Source of the DNA: Kineosporia aurantiaca JCM 3230
Lineage (GTDB): Bacteria; Actinomycetota; Actinomycetes; Actinomycetales; Kineosporiaceae
DNA: 64,000 nucleotides
Reading direction: 5' to 3'
Assembly (NCBI GenBank): GCA_000719025.1
Contig: JODP01000022.1
Span: forward strand, 17,779 to 81,778
Below are positions 16,537 through 37,900 of the stretch, one piece after another. Positions within the stretch are counted from its first letter, which is position 1; each line of letters begins with the position of its first letter. The notes beneath the pieces are model-generated. The model was given only the letters and a program-made list of their open reading frames with translations, ran no database searches and was not told where the DNA came from. Position numbers and translations under genes: made by a program.

Positions 16537-18468
16537 GTGTCCTTGGCCGAGCCGGTAGTGGTTGATAATCTCGAGAATTCGCAGGCCGAGACACCTCTGT
16601 CCCTGCAGCGGGCACTGACCTTCACTTCGATGTTCGAGATGCGGGTGACTCTTTCGGCGCAACGGCCGGCTGCTCGTGAAGGACTGGTGCGTCTCACTTT
16701 TCATGAATTGAATCAGCGCGCGAACGCCCTGGCCAGGTTTCTCGTCGCCCAGGGAGCCGGACCGGGCGATCGTGTGGCCCTGGCCCTCGGGCGCTCGGTG
16801 GATCTTCTGGTAGCAATGCTGGCCGTGGTCAAGGCGGGTGCGGCCTACGTTCCGCTGGACCCGATGCATCCGCCGCAGCGCACCGCCTTCATTCTCGAAG
16901 ACAGCGATGCGACCTTAATTCTCCTCGAACCCCGGGGATTCGGGGAGCTTCCGCCGGGTGGCCGCCCGGTGGTGGATCTGGGGGACGAGGCGGTGCGGGC
17001 GGACCTGAGCATGCGTCCCGTCCATGATCTGATTGATCGTGATCGGGTCCGGCCCCTGCGTCCGGACGATCCCGTCTACCTGATCTACACCTCGGGCTCG
17101 ACCGGTCAGCCGAAGGGCGTGGTGATCGAGCACCGGTCGCTGGTTGCCTACCTGCGCCGCGGCCTGACCAGCTATGCCGGGCTTCGGGGCCGTTGCTTGT
17201 GGCATTCCACCCTGGCGTTCGACGCGACGGTGACGACGGTTCACGGGAGCCTCGTTTCCGGCGGCGAGCTGCACATCGGCGATCTCGACGGATGCTGCGG
17301 CGTGGAACACCCGCAGGAGGACATCACTTTCATCAAGATCACGCCCAGTCATCTGCCGTTGTTCGCCGATATCACGGATCCCCCCTGGCCGACCGTGGAG
17401 CTCATGTTCGGTGGTGAGCTGCTGCGCATCGAGGCGGCCCGGCAGGCGGCGCTGGCGGGGGCGACCTTGATCCATCACTACGGCCCGACGGAGACCACGG
17501 TGGGCTGCATCGACCTGCGCATCCCGGCGGTCGAGGAGCTCGGCGACGGCCCGGTGCCGATCGGCAGGCCGATGCCCGGGGTCACCGTCTACGTGCTGGA
17601 CCAGGGCCTGAAACCGGTTGCGGAGGGGGTGGCCGGGGAACTGTACGTCAGTGGGGCCCAGGTGGCCCGCGGCTACTGGCGTCAGCCCGAGCTGACGGCG
17701 GCCCGGTTCTTGGACTGTCCGTTCGAGCCCGGGGAGAGGATGTACCGCACCGGTGACCTCGTTCGCCGCCGTCCGGACGGGCTCATCGAGTTCATCGGGC
17801 GGGCCGACGATCAGGTCAAGATCCGCGGACTGAGGGTGGAGCCGGCCGAGATCGAGACGGCCGTGCTGGCCTGCCCCGGGGTCCGCAGCGCCGCCGTGCT
17901 GGCCCACTCATCGCCTGATCACAGCTCCCGGCTGGTGGCCTATCTGGTCGTGGACGAAGGCACGACCTGGGCAGGCGTGCGGGCCCTCCTGAGGGAGAAG
18001 CTTCCGGCGCACATGGTGCCCAGCCAGGCGATCATGCTCCGGTCGCTGCCCCTGACCGTGAACGGCAAGACCGATCGTGCCGTCCTCCAGGCGCTCGACG
18101 TTCTGGAGCCTGCTCCCGAGGACGCGACCGCCCCGCCGACCCCTGAGGCCCAGAACGACCGGTCCGCGGATGCTCCCGGCCCGGACGAGGAGCGGGAACG
18201 ACTGCGGGAAATGTTCGCCACCATCCTGAACCTTCCGACGATCGGACCGGACGAGGACTTCTTCGACATCGGCGGTGATTCGCTGCTGGGGTTGCGCCTG
18301 CTGGCCCGGGTGCGTGCGGTGTTCGGCATGAAGATCGCCGCCCGGAAGTTCCTCGACGAACCGACCGTCTCCGGTATGGCCCGGCTTCTGTGGCCCGGGC
18401 CCGGGGGCGGCACCCAGAACTCCGTACCGACCGGTGCGGTGAAACTCACCAAGGGAGGGTCGCTATGA
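16537..18468 (+). CDS. NRPS adenylation-carrier (A-T) protein
   Basis: About 643 residues: one adenylation domain and one carrier domain, with no condensation domain. It should activate an amino acid as adenylate and load it on its own phosphopantetheine arm. Core motifs: LTFHELNQRANALA, YIYTSGSTGQPKGVV-type A3 near residue 190, HHYGPTETTVG (A5), GELYVSGAQVARGYW, YRTGDLVRR (A7), VKIRGLRVEPAEIE (A8), TVNGKTDR (A10). The carrier Ser is in FFDIGGDSLLGL. By alignment to GrsA the pocket code reads D-A-T-K-M-G-H-V-G-K, closest to remembered Asp codes (DLTKVGHIGK). A GTG at 16537 after GGGGAG is chosen; an ATG at 16465 is in frame. It is first in the operon and overlaps the VNS-repeat peptide gene. 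Confidence 0.93.
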   Translation: MSLAEPVVVDNLENSQAETPLSLQRALTFTSMFEMRVTLSAQRPAAREGLVRLTFHELNQRANALARFLVAQGAGPGDRVALALGRSVDLLVAMLAVVKAGAAYVPLDPMHPPQRTAFILEDSDATLILLEPRGFGELPPGGRPVVDLGDEAVRADLSMRPVHDLIDRDRVRPLRPDDPVYLIYTSGSTGQPKGVVIEHRSLVAYLRRGLTSYAGLRGRCLWHSTLAFDATVTTVHGSLVSGGELHIGDLDGCCGVEHPQEDITFIKITPSHLPLFADITDPPWPTVELMFGGELLRIEAARQAALAGATLIHHYGPTETTVGCIDLRIPAVEELGDGPVPIGRPMPGVTVYVLDQGLKPVAEGVAGELYVSGAQVARGYWRQPELTAARFLDCPFEPGERMYRTGDLVRRRPDGLIEFIGRADDQVKIRGLRVEPAEIETAVLACPGVRSAAVLAHSSPDHSSRLVAYLVVDEGTTWAGVRALLREKLPAHMVPSQAIMLRSLPLTVNGKTDRAVLQALDVLEPAPEDATAPPTPEAQNDRSADAPGPDEERERLREMFATILNLPTIGPDEDFFDIGGDSLLGLRLLARVRAVFGMKIAARKFLDEPTVSGMARLLWPGPGGGTQNSVPTGAVKLTKGGSL

Positions 18469-18560
18469 CCGTCAACAGTGTGAACTCGGTTAACAGCGTC
18501 AACAGTGTGAACTCGGTCAACAGCGTGAACAGCGTGAACTCGGTCAACTCGGTCTTCTGA
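18465..18560 (+). CDS. 31-residue peptide of nine VNS repeats
   Basis: The ATG overlaps the stop of the A-T gene (ATGA) and follows AAGGGAGGG at good spacing. The product is Met-Thr, nine perfect Val-Asn-Ser units, then Val-Phe. The nine units use six different nucleotide versions: Val by GTC, GTG and GTT, Ser by both AGC/AGT and TCG. The two Ser codon families cannot interconvert by one silent change, so the protein repeat looks maintained by selection. The other two forward frames meet stops. It has no leader/core layout, Cys, Thr beyond position 2 or charged residue. Context (A-T upstream, lone C domain and two exporter genes downstream) suggests a peptide substrate, scaffold or carrier for the assembly line. 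I recognise no family and assign no function. Confidence 0.85.
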   Translation: MTVNSVNSVNSVNSVNSVNSVNSVNSVNSVF

Positions 18561-18622
18561 GCTGACTACACCTTCGGTCCGGTGAGGTGGCCGGCTTCTG
18601 CTGCTGCCTGAGCCGGGGAGGA

Positions 18623-18654
18623 GAGGGTGGCGCCGCCTTGGCTGCGTCACCCTC
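18623..18654 (+). terminator. Hairpin after the repeat-peptide gene
   Basis: GAGGGTGGCGC (18623-18633) pairs with GCGTCACCCTC (18644-18654), 11 bp with one mismatch, around a ten-base loop. It lies inside the operon between the VNS peptide and the C-domain gene. It could be a partial terminator or a 3' stabiliser that raises peptide transcript over downstream genes. Role inferred. Confidence 0.5.
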
Positions 18655-18698
18655 GCTCCCTGCCGATCGACGTATCCATCCGTGAAAGGAATTCCTCT

Positions 18699-18731
18699 GT
18701 GACGTTCAGGGCCGATGGCGGGACCAGGTGA
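18699..18731 (+). CDS. Possible 10-residue leader ORF
   Basis: GTG at 18699, preceded by GAAAGGA, opens a ten-codon frame (MTFRADGGTR) whose TGA overlaps the GTG of the condensation-domain gene. It has the better ribosome binding site of the two, so it may act only to deliver ribosomes to the C-domain start by coupling. It might instead be chance. Confidence 0.3.
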   Translation: MTFRADGGTR

Positions 18732-20065
18732 CACTGTCCGTCAGTACCTCGGGCACGAGTCACGAGGCCCCACTGACTTTCGGCCAGCTCTCGGTCCTGC
18801 GCTCGCTGCGCGACGACGTGAACACCATCTCCGCCAACAAGCGGCGCGTTGTGGACCTGCCCGGCCCGGTCCCGGTGGAGCGGGTCCGATCAGCGCTGAA
18901 GGCGATGGTGCGTCGGCACGAAGGCCTGCGCACCGTCTTCCACCTGCCTGCGGACGGGACCGCGAAACAGATGGTTCTGGCTGCGTTCCCGGTCCCGGAA
19001 CGGCTGGTCGAGCTGCCCGAGGACACCCCGGCGGTGAGGGCTGCGGTAGCGGCCACTCTTGAGGCTGAGCCCTTCGACATCGAACACGAACCGGGCTGGC
19101 GGGCCGCCGTGCTGACGTCCGGTGGCGTGGCCGTGGGGGTGGCGCTGGCGATGCACCACATGCTCGCCGACGGATGGGCGAGCAGACTTCTGGAACGTGA
19201 ACTGCTCCGGCTGGTCGAGGATCCCGCCGTGGACTTGGCGCCCGCGCTGGGACCCGCCCATTTGGCGCTGCGCCAGCAGGGGCCGGACTGGGACATGTAC
19301 CGGACGCTTTTCGAGGAGCATTGGGAGCCGATGTTCCGCCAGCCCGAGCGCTTTCCCTCCGACGGGGTGACCGCGGCCGGCCCCCGGATCATCGCCACCG
19401 CAGTCCTGAAAAGCTCTCGCACGGACCTTGATCCGCTGGCCCGTCGTCTCGGCGTGTTCTCCTCCACCCTGGTCACGGCCCTGGCCATGCTGTCCTGGCC
19501 CGCCGTCGGTGGTCTCGACGATGCCACGCACTCGGCGACGCTGATGAACGGGGGCCGTCTCGACGCCGACCTGGAGACGCTGGTCTCCTCGCAGAACCAG
19601 ATCGTGCCCGTCGGGCTGCCGCGGTGCCAGAACGAGACCCTGCGCAATCTGCTCGGGCGCCTGCAGAACGCCACGACGGACGCGGCCATGGCCGGGATGT
19701 ACGACGTGGATGAGGTCTGTGCGCGCGGGGGAGTCTCCAACATCAACGACCTGATGGACTTCTGGGTCAACGTCATGGTCGAGACCCCTCGGGCGCCCTT
19801 GACGGTCGAAACCGGGCCTGCCGTCCGTCCGGCCGTGCAGTTCCAGACGCTGCCGTACTGTGCATGGCCGCACTTCTACTACCGCATCTCGGTGGACGAC
19901 CCGGTCACCGTCGCCCTGTCCGTCAAGCCGGAGGCGGCCTCGCCGGCAGACCTCGAACGGGTTCTGCGGGGCTGGGACACGGCGCTGGCGCGGGTGCACG
20001 AGGACCCGGACGTCACCGTGGCCGAGATCGCGAACTGCTTCCTCCCGAACGAAAGAAACGCATAA
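18728..20065 (+). CDS. Free-standing NRPS condensation domain
   Basis: A 445-residue protein that is a single condensation-superfamily domain. The catalytic motif appears as MHHMLADGW near residue 142 (HHxxxDG intact). Other recognisable parts are PLTFGQLSVLRSL at the start, RHEGLRTVFH, and a C-terminal LTVETGPAVRP region. Such proteins join two carrier-bound units or release a chain onto a free amine or alcohol. With a separate A-T protein three genes upstream and no C domain there, it is the likely partner of that module. It may also act on the VNS peptide. The start is a GTG coupled to a short leader frame. The next gene starts two bases after its stop. Confidence 0.9.
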   Translation: MTLSVSTSGTSHEAPLTFGQLSVLRSLRDDVNTISANKRRVVDLPGPVPVERVRSALKAMVRRHEGLRTVFHLPADGTAKQMVLAAFPVPERLVELPEDTPAVRAAVAATLEAEPFDIEHEPGWRAAVLTSGGVAVGVALAMHHMLADGWASRLLERELLRLVEDPAVDLAPALGPAHLALRQQGPDWDMYRTLFEEHWEPMFRQPERFPSDGVTAAGPRIIATAVLKSSRTDLDPLARRLGVFSSTLVTALAMLSWPAVGGLDDATHSATLMNGGRLDADLETLVSSQNQIVPVGLPRCQNETLRNLLGRLQNATTDAAMAGMYDVDEVCARGGVSNINDLMDFWVNVMVETPRAPLTVETGPAVRPAVQFQTLPYCAWPHFYYRISVDDPVTVALSVKPEAASPADLERVLRGWDTALARVHEDPDVTVAEIANCFLPNERNA

Positions 20066-20067
20066 CC

Positions 20068-21918
20068 ATGTCCTGGTTCACCGGACGGGCCGACGGGGTC
20101 TTCACCGCCCGCGCGCCCGGACTCACGCTGCTGGCCGCGGCCGTACGCGTCGCACCCCTGCCCGGCGTGACCCTTGCTGTGCTGGTCGGGCTGGCGGCGT
20201 TGCTGCCGACGGCGCTGGCGGTCTTCAGCGGCAAGCTCGTCGCGGCCCTGGCCGGTGCCCGGGCCGACGGGCAACTCGGTGGCCAGACCCTGCGCATCGT
20301 CGTGGTGATCAGCCTCATTTTCCTGATGCAGCAAGTGCTGTCGTCGGTGTCGCTGCTGATGGCCGAGTACCTGGGCCGCCGGGTCAACCGGGACGTGCGG
20401 GCCCGGGTGATCGACGCGCTGGCCGCTCCGGCCACCACGACCCGTCTGGAGAACGCCGAGGTGCGGGGACTGGTCCACGACATCAACGGGGGACTGGGCG
20501 CGGCCACGGCCCTGGAGGCTCTCACCGGTTTCGTGAGTGTCGCGGTGCTCCGCCTGGGCTCCCTGGCCGGGGTCCTGCTGCTGGTGCCCTATCGCTGGTG
20601 GACGGTGCCCTTGGTGATCGGGCCCTACCTGGTCGCCATGACGATGACCGCACGCGTTTACCAGATCGGTCTGCAGGCGTCCGAAGGAAATCCCGCATCC
20701 GGACGGCGGGCCCGTTACCTCCAAGAGCTGGCGGCCACCTCGGTGGCGGCCAAGGACATCCGGATCTTCGGGCTGACGGACTGGCTGCGGGCGGCGCAGT
20801 ACCGCGAATGGCTGAACGGGGTGCTCCAGGCCCGCCGCGAGCGCTCGGGCGTGGTCGGGGTCAGTCTGCTCAGCGGCGGCCTGGTGTTCGTCAGTCAGCT
20901 CCTGCTGTTGCTGCTGATCTGCCGGGACCTGCGCTCGGGGGCCCTGAGCGCAGGGAACTTCACCGCACTCGTCGTCGTCATCATCGGTCTTGCCTCCGCT
21001 CTGGGCGTGAGCTCGGATCTGGTGAGCATCTCGGTCGGCGCGGCCAAGATCAGGGCGGTCCGCCGGCTGGAGGGCGTCCTGGCGCAGGCGTCCGAGCCGG
21101 CCTCCGGCCCGGGGCTGGCACCGGTGCCGGCCCTGGAGCACTCCGTGGTCTTCGAGGATGTCTGGTTCACCTACCCCCAGGCCCGCGCACCGGTACTCCG
21201 GGGACTGTCCTTCACCATGACCGCTGGACGCCCGGCCGCGCTGGTGGGGGTGAACGGGGCCGGGAAGAGCACGGTGATCAAGCTCCTGACCGGTCTGTAC
21301 CGGCCGCAGCAGGGGCGGATCCTGATCGATGGGGTCGACCTTACCGACGTCGATCCCGCTGCCTGGCAACGGCGTTGCGCGATGCTGTCGCAGACCTGGA
21401 TTCGCTGGGGGTTGTCCATCCGGGACAACGTCCTGTGGGGTGCACCCGACCGTGAGCCGGACCCGGACGCGCTGGCCGCCGCCGCGCGGGCGGCCCACCT
21501 CGACCAGATCGCCGAGCGACTGCCGCAGGGCTGGGACACCCCTCTGAGCCGGGAATTCGGAGGGGTGGATCTGTCCGGCGGCCAGTGGCAGCGGGTGGGC
21601 CTGGCCCGGGCTCTGTACGCACGTTCCCAGGGTGCCCGCCTGCTGGTGATGGACGAGCCCACCTCGGCCCTGGACGTGCAGGGGGAGGCCGACATCAACG
21701 ACAGCCTGCTTCAGGCCACCGCCGGACAGACGGTGCTCCTGGTGTCGCATCGCTTCGCCGGTGTGCGGCACGCGGCCCAGATCATGGTCCTGGCCGACGG
21801 GCGCCTGGCCGAGCACGGCGATCACGAGTCCCTGATGCGGGCCGGGGGTCTGTACGCCCGCATGTTCCAGACCCAAGCCGAGCGCTACGCCGAAGAGAGC
21901 CCTACCGTTGGAAACTGA
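20068..21918 (+). CDS. ABC exporter subunit (membrane + ATPase)
   Basis: A 616-residue half-exporter. The N-terminal half holds about six membrane helices (LPGVTLAVLVGLAALLPTAL, LRIVVVISLIFLM and others); the C-terminal half is the ATPase with Walker A GVNGAGKST, signature LSGGQWQR, Walker B LLVMDEPTSALD and the H-loop VSHRF. No peptidase C39 domain is present, so it does not itself cut a leader. It probably pairs with the next gene product as a heterodimer that exports the cluster product or the small peptide. The ATG at 20068 follows the C-domain stop by two bases. Confidence 0.93.
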   Translation: MSWFTGRADGVFTARAPGLTLLAAAVRVAPLPGVTLAVLVGLAALLPTALAVFSGKLVAALAGARADGQLGGQTLRIVVVISLIFLMQQVLSSVSLLMAEYLGRRVNRDVRARVIDALAAPATTTRLENAEVRGLVHDINGGLGAATALEALTGFVSVAVLRLGSLAGVLLLVPYRWWTVPLVIGPYLVAMTMTARVYQIGLQASEGNPASGRRARYLQELAATSVAAKDIRIFGLTDWLRAAQYREWLNGVLQARRERSGVVGVSLLSGGLVFVSQLLLLLLICRDLRSGALSAGNFTALVVVIIGLASALGVSSDLVSISVGAAKIRAVRRLEGVLAQASEPASGPGLAPVPALEHSVVFEDVWFTYPQARAPVLRGLSFTMTAGRPAALVGVNGAGKSTVIKLLTGLYRPQQGRILIDGVDLTDVDPAAWQRRCAMLSQTWIRWGLSIRDNVLWGAPDREPDPDALAAAARAAHLDQIAERLPQGWDTPLSREFGGVDLSGGQWQRVGLARALYARSQGARLLVMDEPTSALDVQGEADINDSLLQATAGQTVLLVSHRFAGVRHAAQIMVLADGRLAEHGDHESLMRAGGLYARMFQTQAERYAEESPTVGN

Positions 21919-23723
21919 AAAAGGCCGTGGACCTCTGCTTTCGGCCGTCGCGCTGTCGCTGGAGGCCGACCGCAGAGCCACCGTCATCTCCCTGGTGTCG
22001 TTCGCTCTGCGTCCGGCCACCGCCGTGGTGTCCGCCGCCCTGGTCGCGGTCGTCCTCGATGCCGCCCTCGCGGACGACCGGTCCCGGCTCCTGGCCGGAG
22101 TGCTGGCCATCGCGGCCATCTCGGGCCTGGTGGCGGGGACGACGCCGTTGTCGATGGAGATGTCGCAGCGCATGGTGGAGGCCACCGGCGCCAAGGCGGA
22201 CGACCGCCTGATGCGTGAGGTCGGGGGGATCAAAGGGCTCGAACTACTGGACGATCCCCGCTTCCTGGACCGGATCTCGGTGTTGCAGGAAAACCGCACC
22301 TACCTGGCCCTGGGGGCCGACGCCCTCTCGCTCGTCCTGGGCGTGGCCGTCCGGGCGGTCTGCACCGCGGCGTTCCTGGCCCTGATCGATCCCTGGCTGC
22401 TGCTCACCCCGTTGTTCGCCGTTCCCGCGGTCTACGCCTCCCGCTTCGCCCAGGCCCGGCGGGCCAAGGCCCAGGAGGCCGTCGCCGGATCGACCCGCCT
22501 TTCCGAGCACCTCTACCAGACCGTGACCGGCCCGGCCGCCTGGGACGAGAGCCGGATCTTCGGGTTGTCCCCGGTGGCCCGCGCGAGGCAGGACGCCGTC
22601 CAGCGTGAGGCCGATCAGTCCGTGACCTCAACGGTCGCCGCCGCCACCGGCTACACCGTGGCGGCCTCCGTGTTCTTCGCCGCCGGATTCCTCTTCACCC
22701 TGCTGATCGTGGTCAACGGATACATCGCCGGCTCGACCTCGTTCGGGGACGTCGTCCTCGCGCTGACCCTGGTCACGAGCCTGAGTCTGCAGATCGCCGC
22801 AGCCATCCGCTTCTCCCGCTTTCTGCACCAGACCGTCGATGCCTCATCCCGGCTGCTGGAGCTGACCCAGCTGGCCCGCGAGGAGAACGACCGCTGGACG
22901 GGGCAGGAGGAACCACCAATGCGGCTGCGGGAGCACATCGAACTGACGGGCCTGACGTTCAGCTACCCCGACGCTTCGCGGGCCGCCCTGCAGTCGGTCG
23001 ACCTGCGGCTGCCAGCCGGCTCGGTGGTGGCCGTCGTCGGGGACAACGGGGCGGGCAAGTCGACCCTGATCAAACTGCTGGCCGGTCTGTACCGGCCCAC
23101 GCAGGGCGCGATCCTGATCGACGGGCGGCCCCTTACCGCGATGCAGCCCGAAGCCTGGCGCTCGCGGGTCACCGCCTGTTTCCAGGACTTCGCCCGGTTC
23201 GAGTTCGAGGTCGGCCAGAGCATCGCCCTGGCCGACCTGGGCCGCGCGCAGGACGAGACGGCCATCGCCGAGGCGGCCCGGGAAGGAACGGCCCTGGAGT
23301 TCATCGAGCGACTGCCCGAGGGGATGCGCACCCGCCTGGGCCGCTCCTACGACGACGGGACCCAGCTCTCGGGCGGGCAATGGCAGCGCCTGGCCCTGTC
23401 CCGCGCCCGGATGCGCCGCCGGCCGCTGCTGGTCGTGCTGGACGAACCGGCCGCGGCCATCGACCCTCTCGCCGAGGAGGAACTTCTGCGTGGATATATT
23501 GCCGCCGCCCGCCACACCGCCGAAGAGGCCGGGGCCGTGACCCTTTTCTCGTCCCACCGGCTGTCCACGGCGCAGGTCGCGGACCTGGTCGTGGTGCTGC
23601 ACGAGGGCCGGGTGGTCGAGGCCGGTCACCACCGCGACCTGATGTCGCTCGAGAACGGCCGCTACCGAGGGTTGTTCGAGACCCAGGCCCGGGCGTACGC
23701 CAACACCGGCTCAGGGGTCAGCG

Positions 23724-23731
<8 letters not shown>
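21908..23731 (+). CDS. ABC exporter subunit (membrane + ATPase)
   Basis: A 607-residue half-exporter similar in layout to its upstream neighbour. Membrane helices fill about the first 330 residues; the ATPase has Walker A GDNGAGKST, signature LSGGQWQR, Walker B LLVVLDEPAAAID and SSHRLS. In Walker B the usual Thr-Ser after Pro is replaced by Ala-Ala, a hint that the two ATP sites are unequal, as in heterodimeric exporters. A TTG start overlaps the previous gene by 11 bases, and its end overlaps the megasynthase start by eight. Export of the product is inferred from position. Confidence 0.9.
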
Positions 23732-34918
<11,187 letters not shown>

Positions 34919-34922
<4 letters not shown>

Positions 34923-37900
34923 GCGTGGACGAGGCCGGGGACCTGGACGTCGCGATCACCGGGATCGCCCTGCGGTTCCCAGGAGCCGACAGTCCCGAGC
35001 AGTTCTGGGACAACCTCACCAACGGGGTCAGCTCCATCCGGCGCTTCGACGCGGACGAACTGCGGGCCGCCGGAGTGCACGACGCGCTGATCAGCAATCC
35101 ACGATACGTGCCGGTCAGCGGATATCTCTCCGGCGCAGCAGATTTCGATCCGGACCGGTTCGGGATGCCCAGGGCCGAGGCCCGGATCATCGATCCCCAG
35201 CATCGGCTCTTCCTGGAATGCGCCTGGGACGCACTCGAGGATGCCGGACACGACCCGCGCCGCCTCGACGGGCGGCGCGTAGGTTGCTACGGCGGCTCCG
35301 GAATGGCGATCTACGCCGGCGCGCAGGTGAGGTCCTACCTCAGCGAGTATCTGGCCGGGGACCCGGCCGGGCTGGAAAACCTGGCCCCGCTCCAGGCGTT
35401 CATCTCCACCCAGAGCGACCACCTGTGCATGCGGGTCTCCCATCGCCTCGGGTTGCGCGGGCCCAGCATCGCGGTGCAGACGGCCTGCTCCACCGGTCTG
35501 GTCGCGGTGCACCTGGCCGCCCAGTCGCTCCTGGCCGGGGAGAGTGACATGGCCCTGGCCGGAGCCTCGGGGGTGCATTTCCCGCTGGCCCAGGGCTATC
35601 TCTACCAGGAGGGGAGCATCCTGTCCCCAGACGGAGTGTGCCGGCCGTTCGACGCCGGCGCGTCGGGAACGGTCGGCGGCAGCGGGGCGGCCGTGGTCGT
35701 TCTTCGTCGTCTGGCCGACGCCCTGGCCGACGGAGACCCGATCTGGGCGGTGGTGAAGGGCAGCGCGGTGAACAACGACGGCCCGGCCCGGGCCGGATAC
35801 CTGGCTCCCAGTCCGGAGGGCCAACTCGAGGTCGTCCGTACCGCTCATCGGATGGCCGGGGTCTCGGCCGGTGACATCGGATTCGTCGAGGCTCACGGCA
35901 CCGGGACCTCTTTGGGGGACCGGATCGAACTGACGGCGCTGAACGAGGCGTTCCAGGCCGCGGCGGCCCGCACGATCGCCCTGGGGTCGGTCAAGTCCAG
36001 TATCGGTCACCTCGACACCGCGGCTGGGATGGCGGGCCTGATCAAGGCAGTCCTGGCGGTGCGCCACGGCCAGATCCCGCCGACGCTGAACTTCCGCGAG
36101 CCCAACACCGTTCTCGCCCGGGACGATTCCCCCTTCGTCGTATCGTCCGAACCCCAGGCCTGGTCAGCCGGACACACCCCACGGCTCGCAGGGGTCAGCT
36201 CCTTCGGCGGCGGCGGAACCAACGCCCATATTGTCCTGGCAGAGCCCCCGGCTCGCGAAGCCGTCGGCGGGAACGGTCCGTTCGTGCTGCCTCTGTCCGG
36301 CCGGGACGCCCCAGGGCTGCGCGAGCAGGCAACTGCCTACACCGCTCTACTGCAGGAGAGCGACCCGGCCGAGCTCGCCGTCATCTGCGGTACGGCCGAC
36401 CGGGCGCGGCCGGCGTTCGCGCACCGCGCCGCGGTCGTGGCCCTCGACCGGGACCGGATGCTCCAGCGGCTGGGTGCCCTGACGGCCGGTCGTCCCGACC
36501 CCGGGTTGATCACGGGACTGCTCAGCGGCCCCGACCGAGGGCAGACAACCTTCCTCGACGATGCGACGGTGCGACCGGTCTTCCTGTTCAGCGGCCAGGG
36601 CAGTTCCGTCTCGTCGGCCGCGAAGGCGCTTCGCGTTCTTCCTGTCTTCCGGGAGGCCCTGGCCGAGTGCCGGGACGTGCTGCCCGAGGCCGGGCGCTGG
36701 TTCGCTCTCCTGGAAACCGACGACGAGGAGCTGCGGCACCGCGCGCGATGGGCGCAGCCGGCCCTGTTCGCCTTCCAGTACGCCCTGAGCCGGACGTGGC
36801 AGGAAGCGGGAGTCCGCCCCGGCGCTGTTCTCGGGCACAGCCTGGGGGAGTACGCGGCCGCCTGCACCGCCGGAGTGATGTCGCTGAACACAGCGATGTC
36901 TCTGGTGAGCGCTCGTGGCGCGCTCATGGACGAGCACGGGCGCCGGTCCGGGATGCTCGCGGTGGGTGCTGGGCCGGAGCAGGTACAGGAGCTGTTGCGT
37001 CGACACGCGCTGCTCGCCGAGGTGGCCGTGATCAACGGAGACGAGGCCGTGGTCGTCGGTGGTGCTGCCGACGTCCTGGAGACAGTGGTCCAGGTTCTGG
37101 GCCCGCGAGTGAACACGTTTCGGCTGGAGACCACGCATGGTTTCCATACCTCCGCCATGGATCCCATGCTGCCCACGTTCGCCCAGCACGTGCGCGCGGC
37201 CCAGCTACGGCGGCCGCGACTGCCGTTCGAGCCGACCAGTGACAACAACCCGGCACCGTTCGAGGAGGCGGACTACTGGATCGACCAGGTCCGCCGGCCG
37301 GTCTCGTTCGCGGCAGCCTTCCGGAGGCTGGCCACTCAGCACACTCTCTTCCTGGAAATCGGGCCGGCGGCCGTCCTGACCCGGCTAGGACACAACCTTG
37401 CCCCCGGCGTGCGCATCGTCTCCTCCCTGACCGGACCGGTTGCTCAACTGGAGCAGCTGTACCGGGCCGCCGGCGAGATGCATGTACGCGGTGCCGGCGT
37501 CGATCTGAGTCGTCTGGGTCATCGCCTTTCCCCATCAGCTCGCCGTACTCGGGTTCCGCTGTCCGACCACAAGCGGGAGGAACTGTGGGCCGGCGGCCGG
37601 GTCCGCCCCCTCGCCTCACTCCCCCCTTCCCGTCCCGGCTCCCGTCCCGACGTCGTGCCCGATCACGTGCTGGGCCAGGTCGGCTGGGACCAGGACACGA
37701 CCGGGGAAACAGCGATGGCACCGGACCAGCCTGCGCGGCACTGGACCATTGTCGCCGCGACCGATCACCCTCGGCGCGAGGCGCTTCTGTCAGCTCTGCA
37801 CGACCAGGGCGTCGCTCACTCCACCTGCGAACCGTACGAGATCGCGACACTCAGCCGGAGTCTCGCCGACGGCGTCGTCTACCTCTCGCACACCGGAAAC

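Noticed and set aside
18465..18560. Repeat read as a CRISPR-like array or a plain minisatellite
   Set aside because: Units are 9 bases without spacers, and the nucleotide units vary at silent positions while the VNS reading is perfect. That favours a coding repeat.
17940..18734. Long leftward open frame across the repeat
   Set aside because: It lies opposite the A-T gene and over the repeat reads variable His/Asp/Arg/Val mixtures. No binding site or family match; a GC-rich shadow.
19879..22299. 806-residue leftward open frame
   Set aside because: Opposite the C-domain and first exporter genes, which have full catalytic motifs. The sequence is Gln/His/Arg-rich with no domain.
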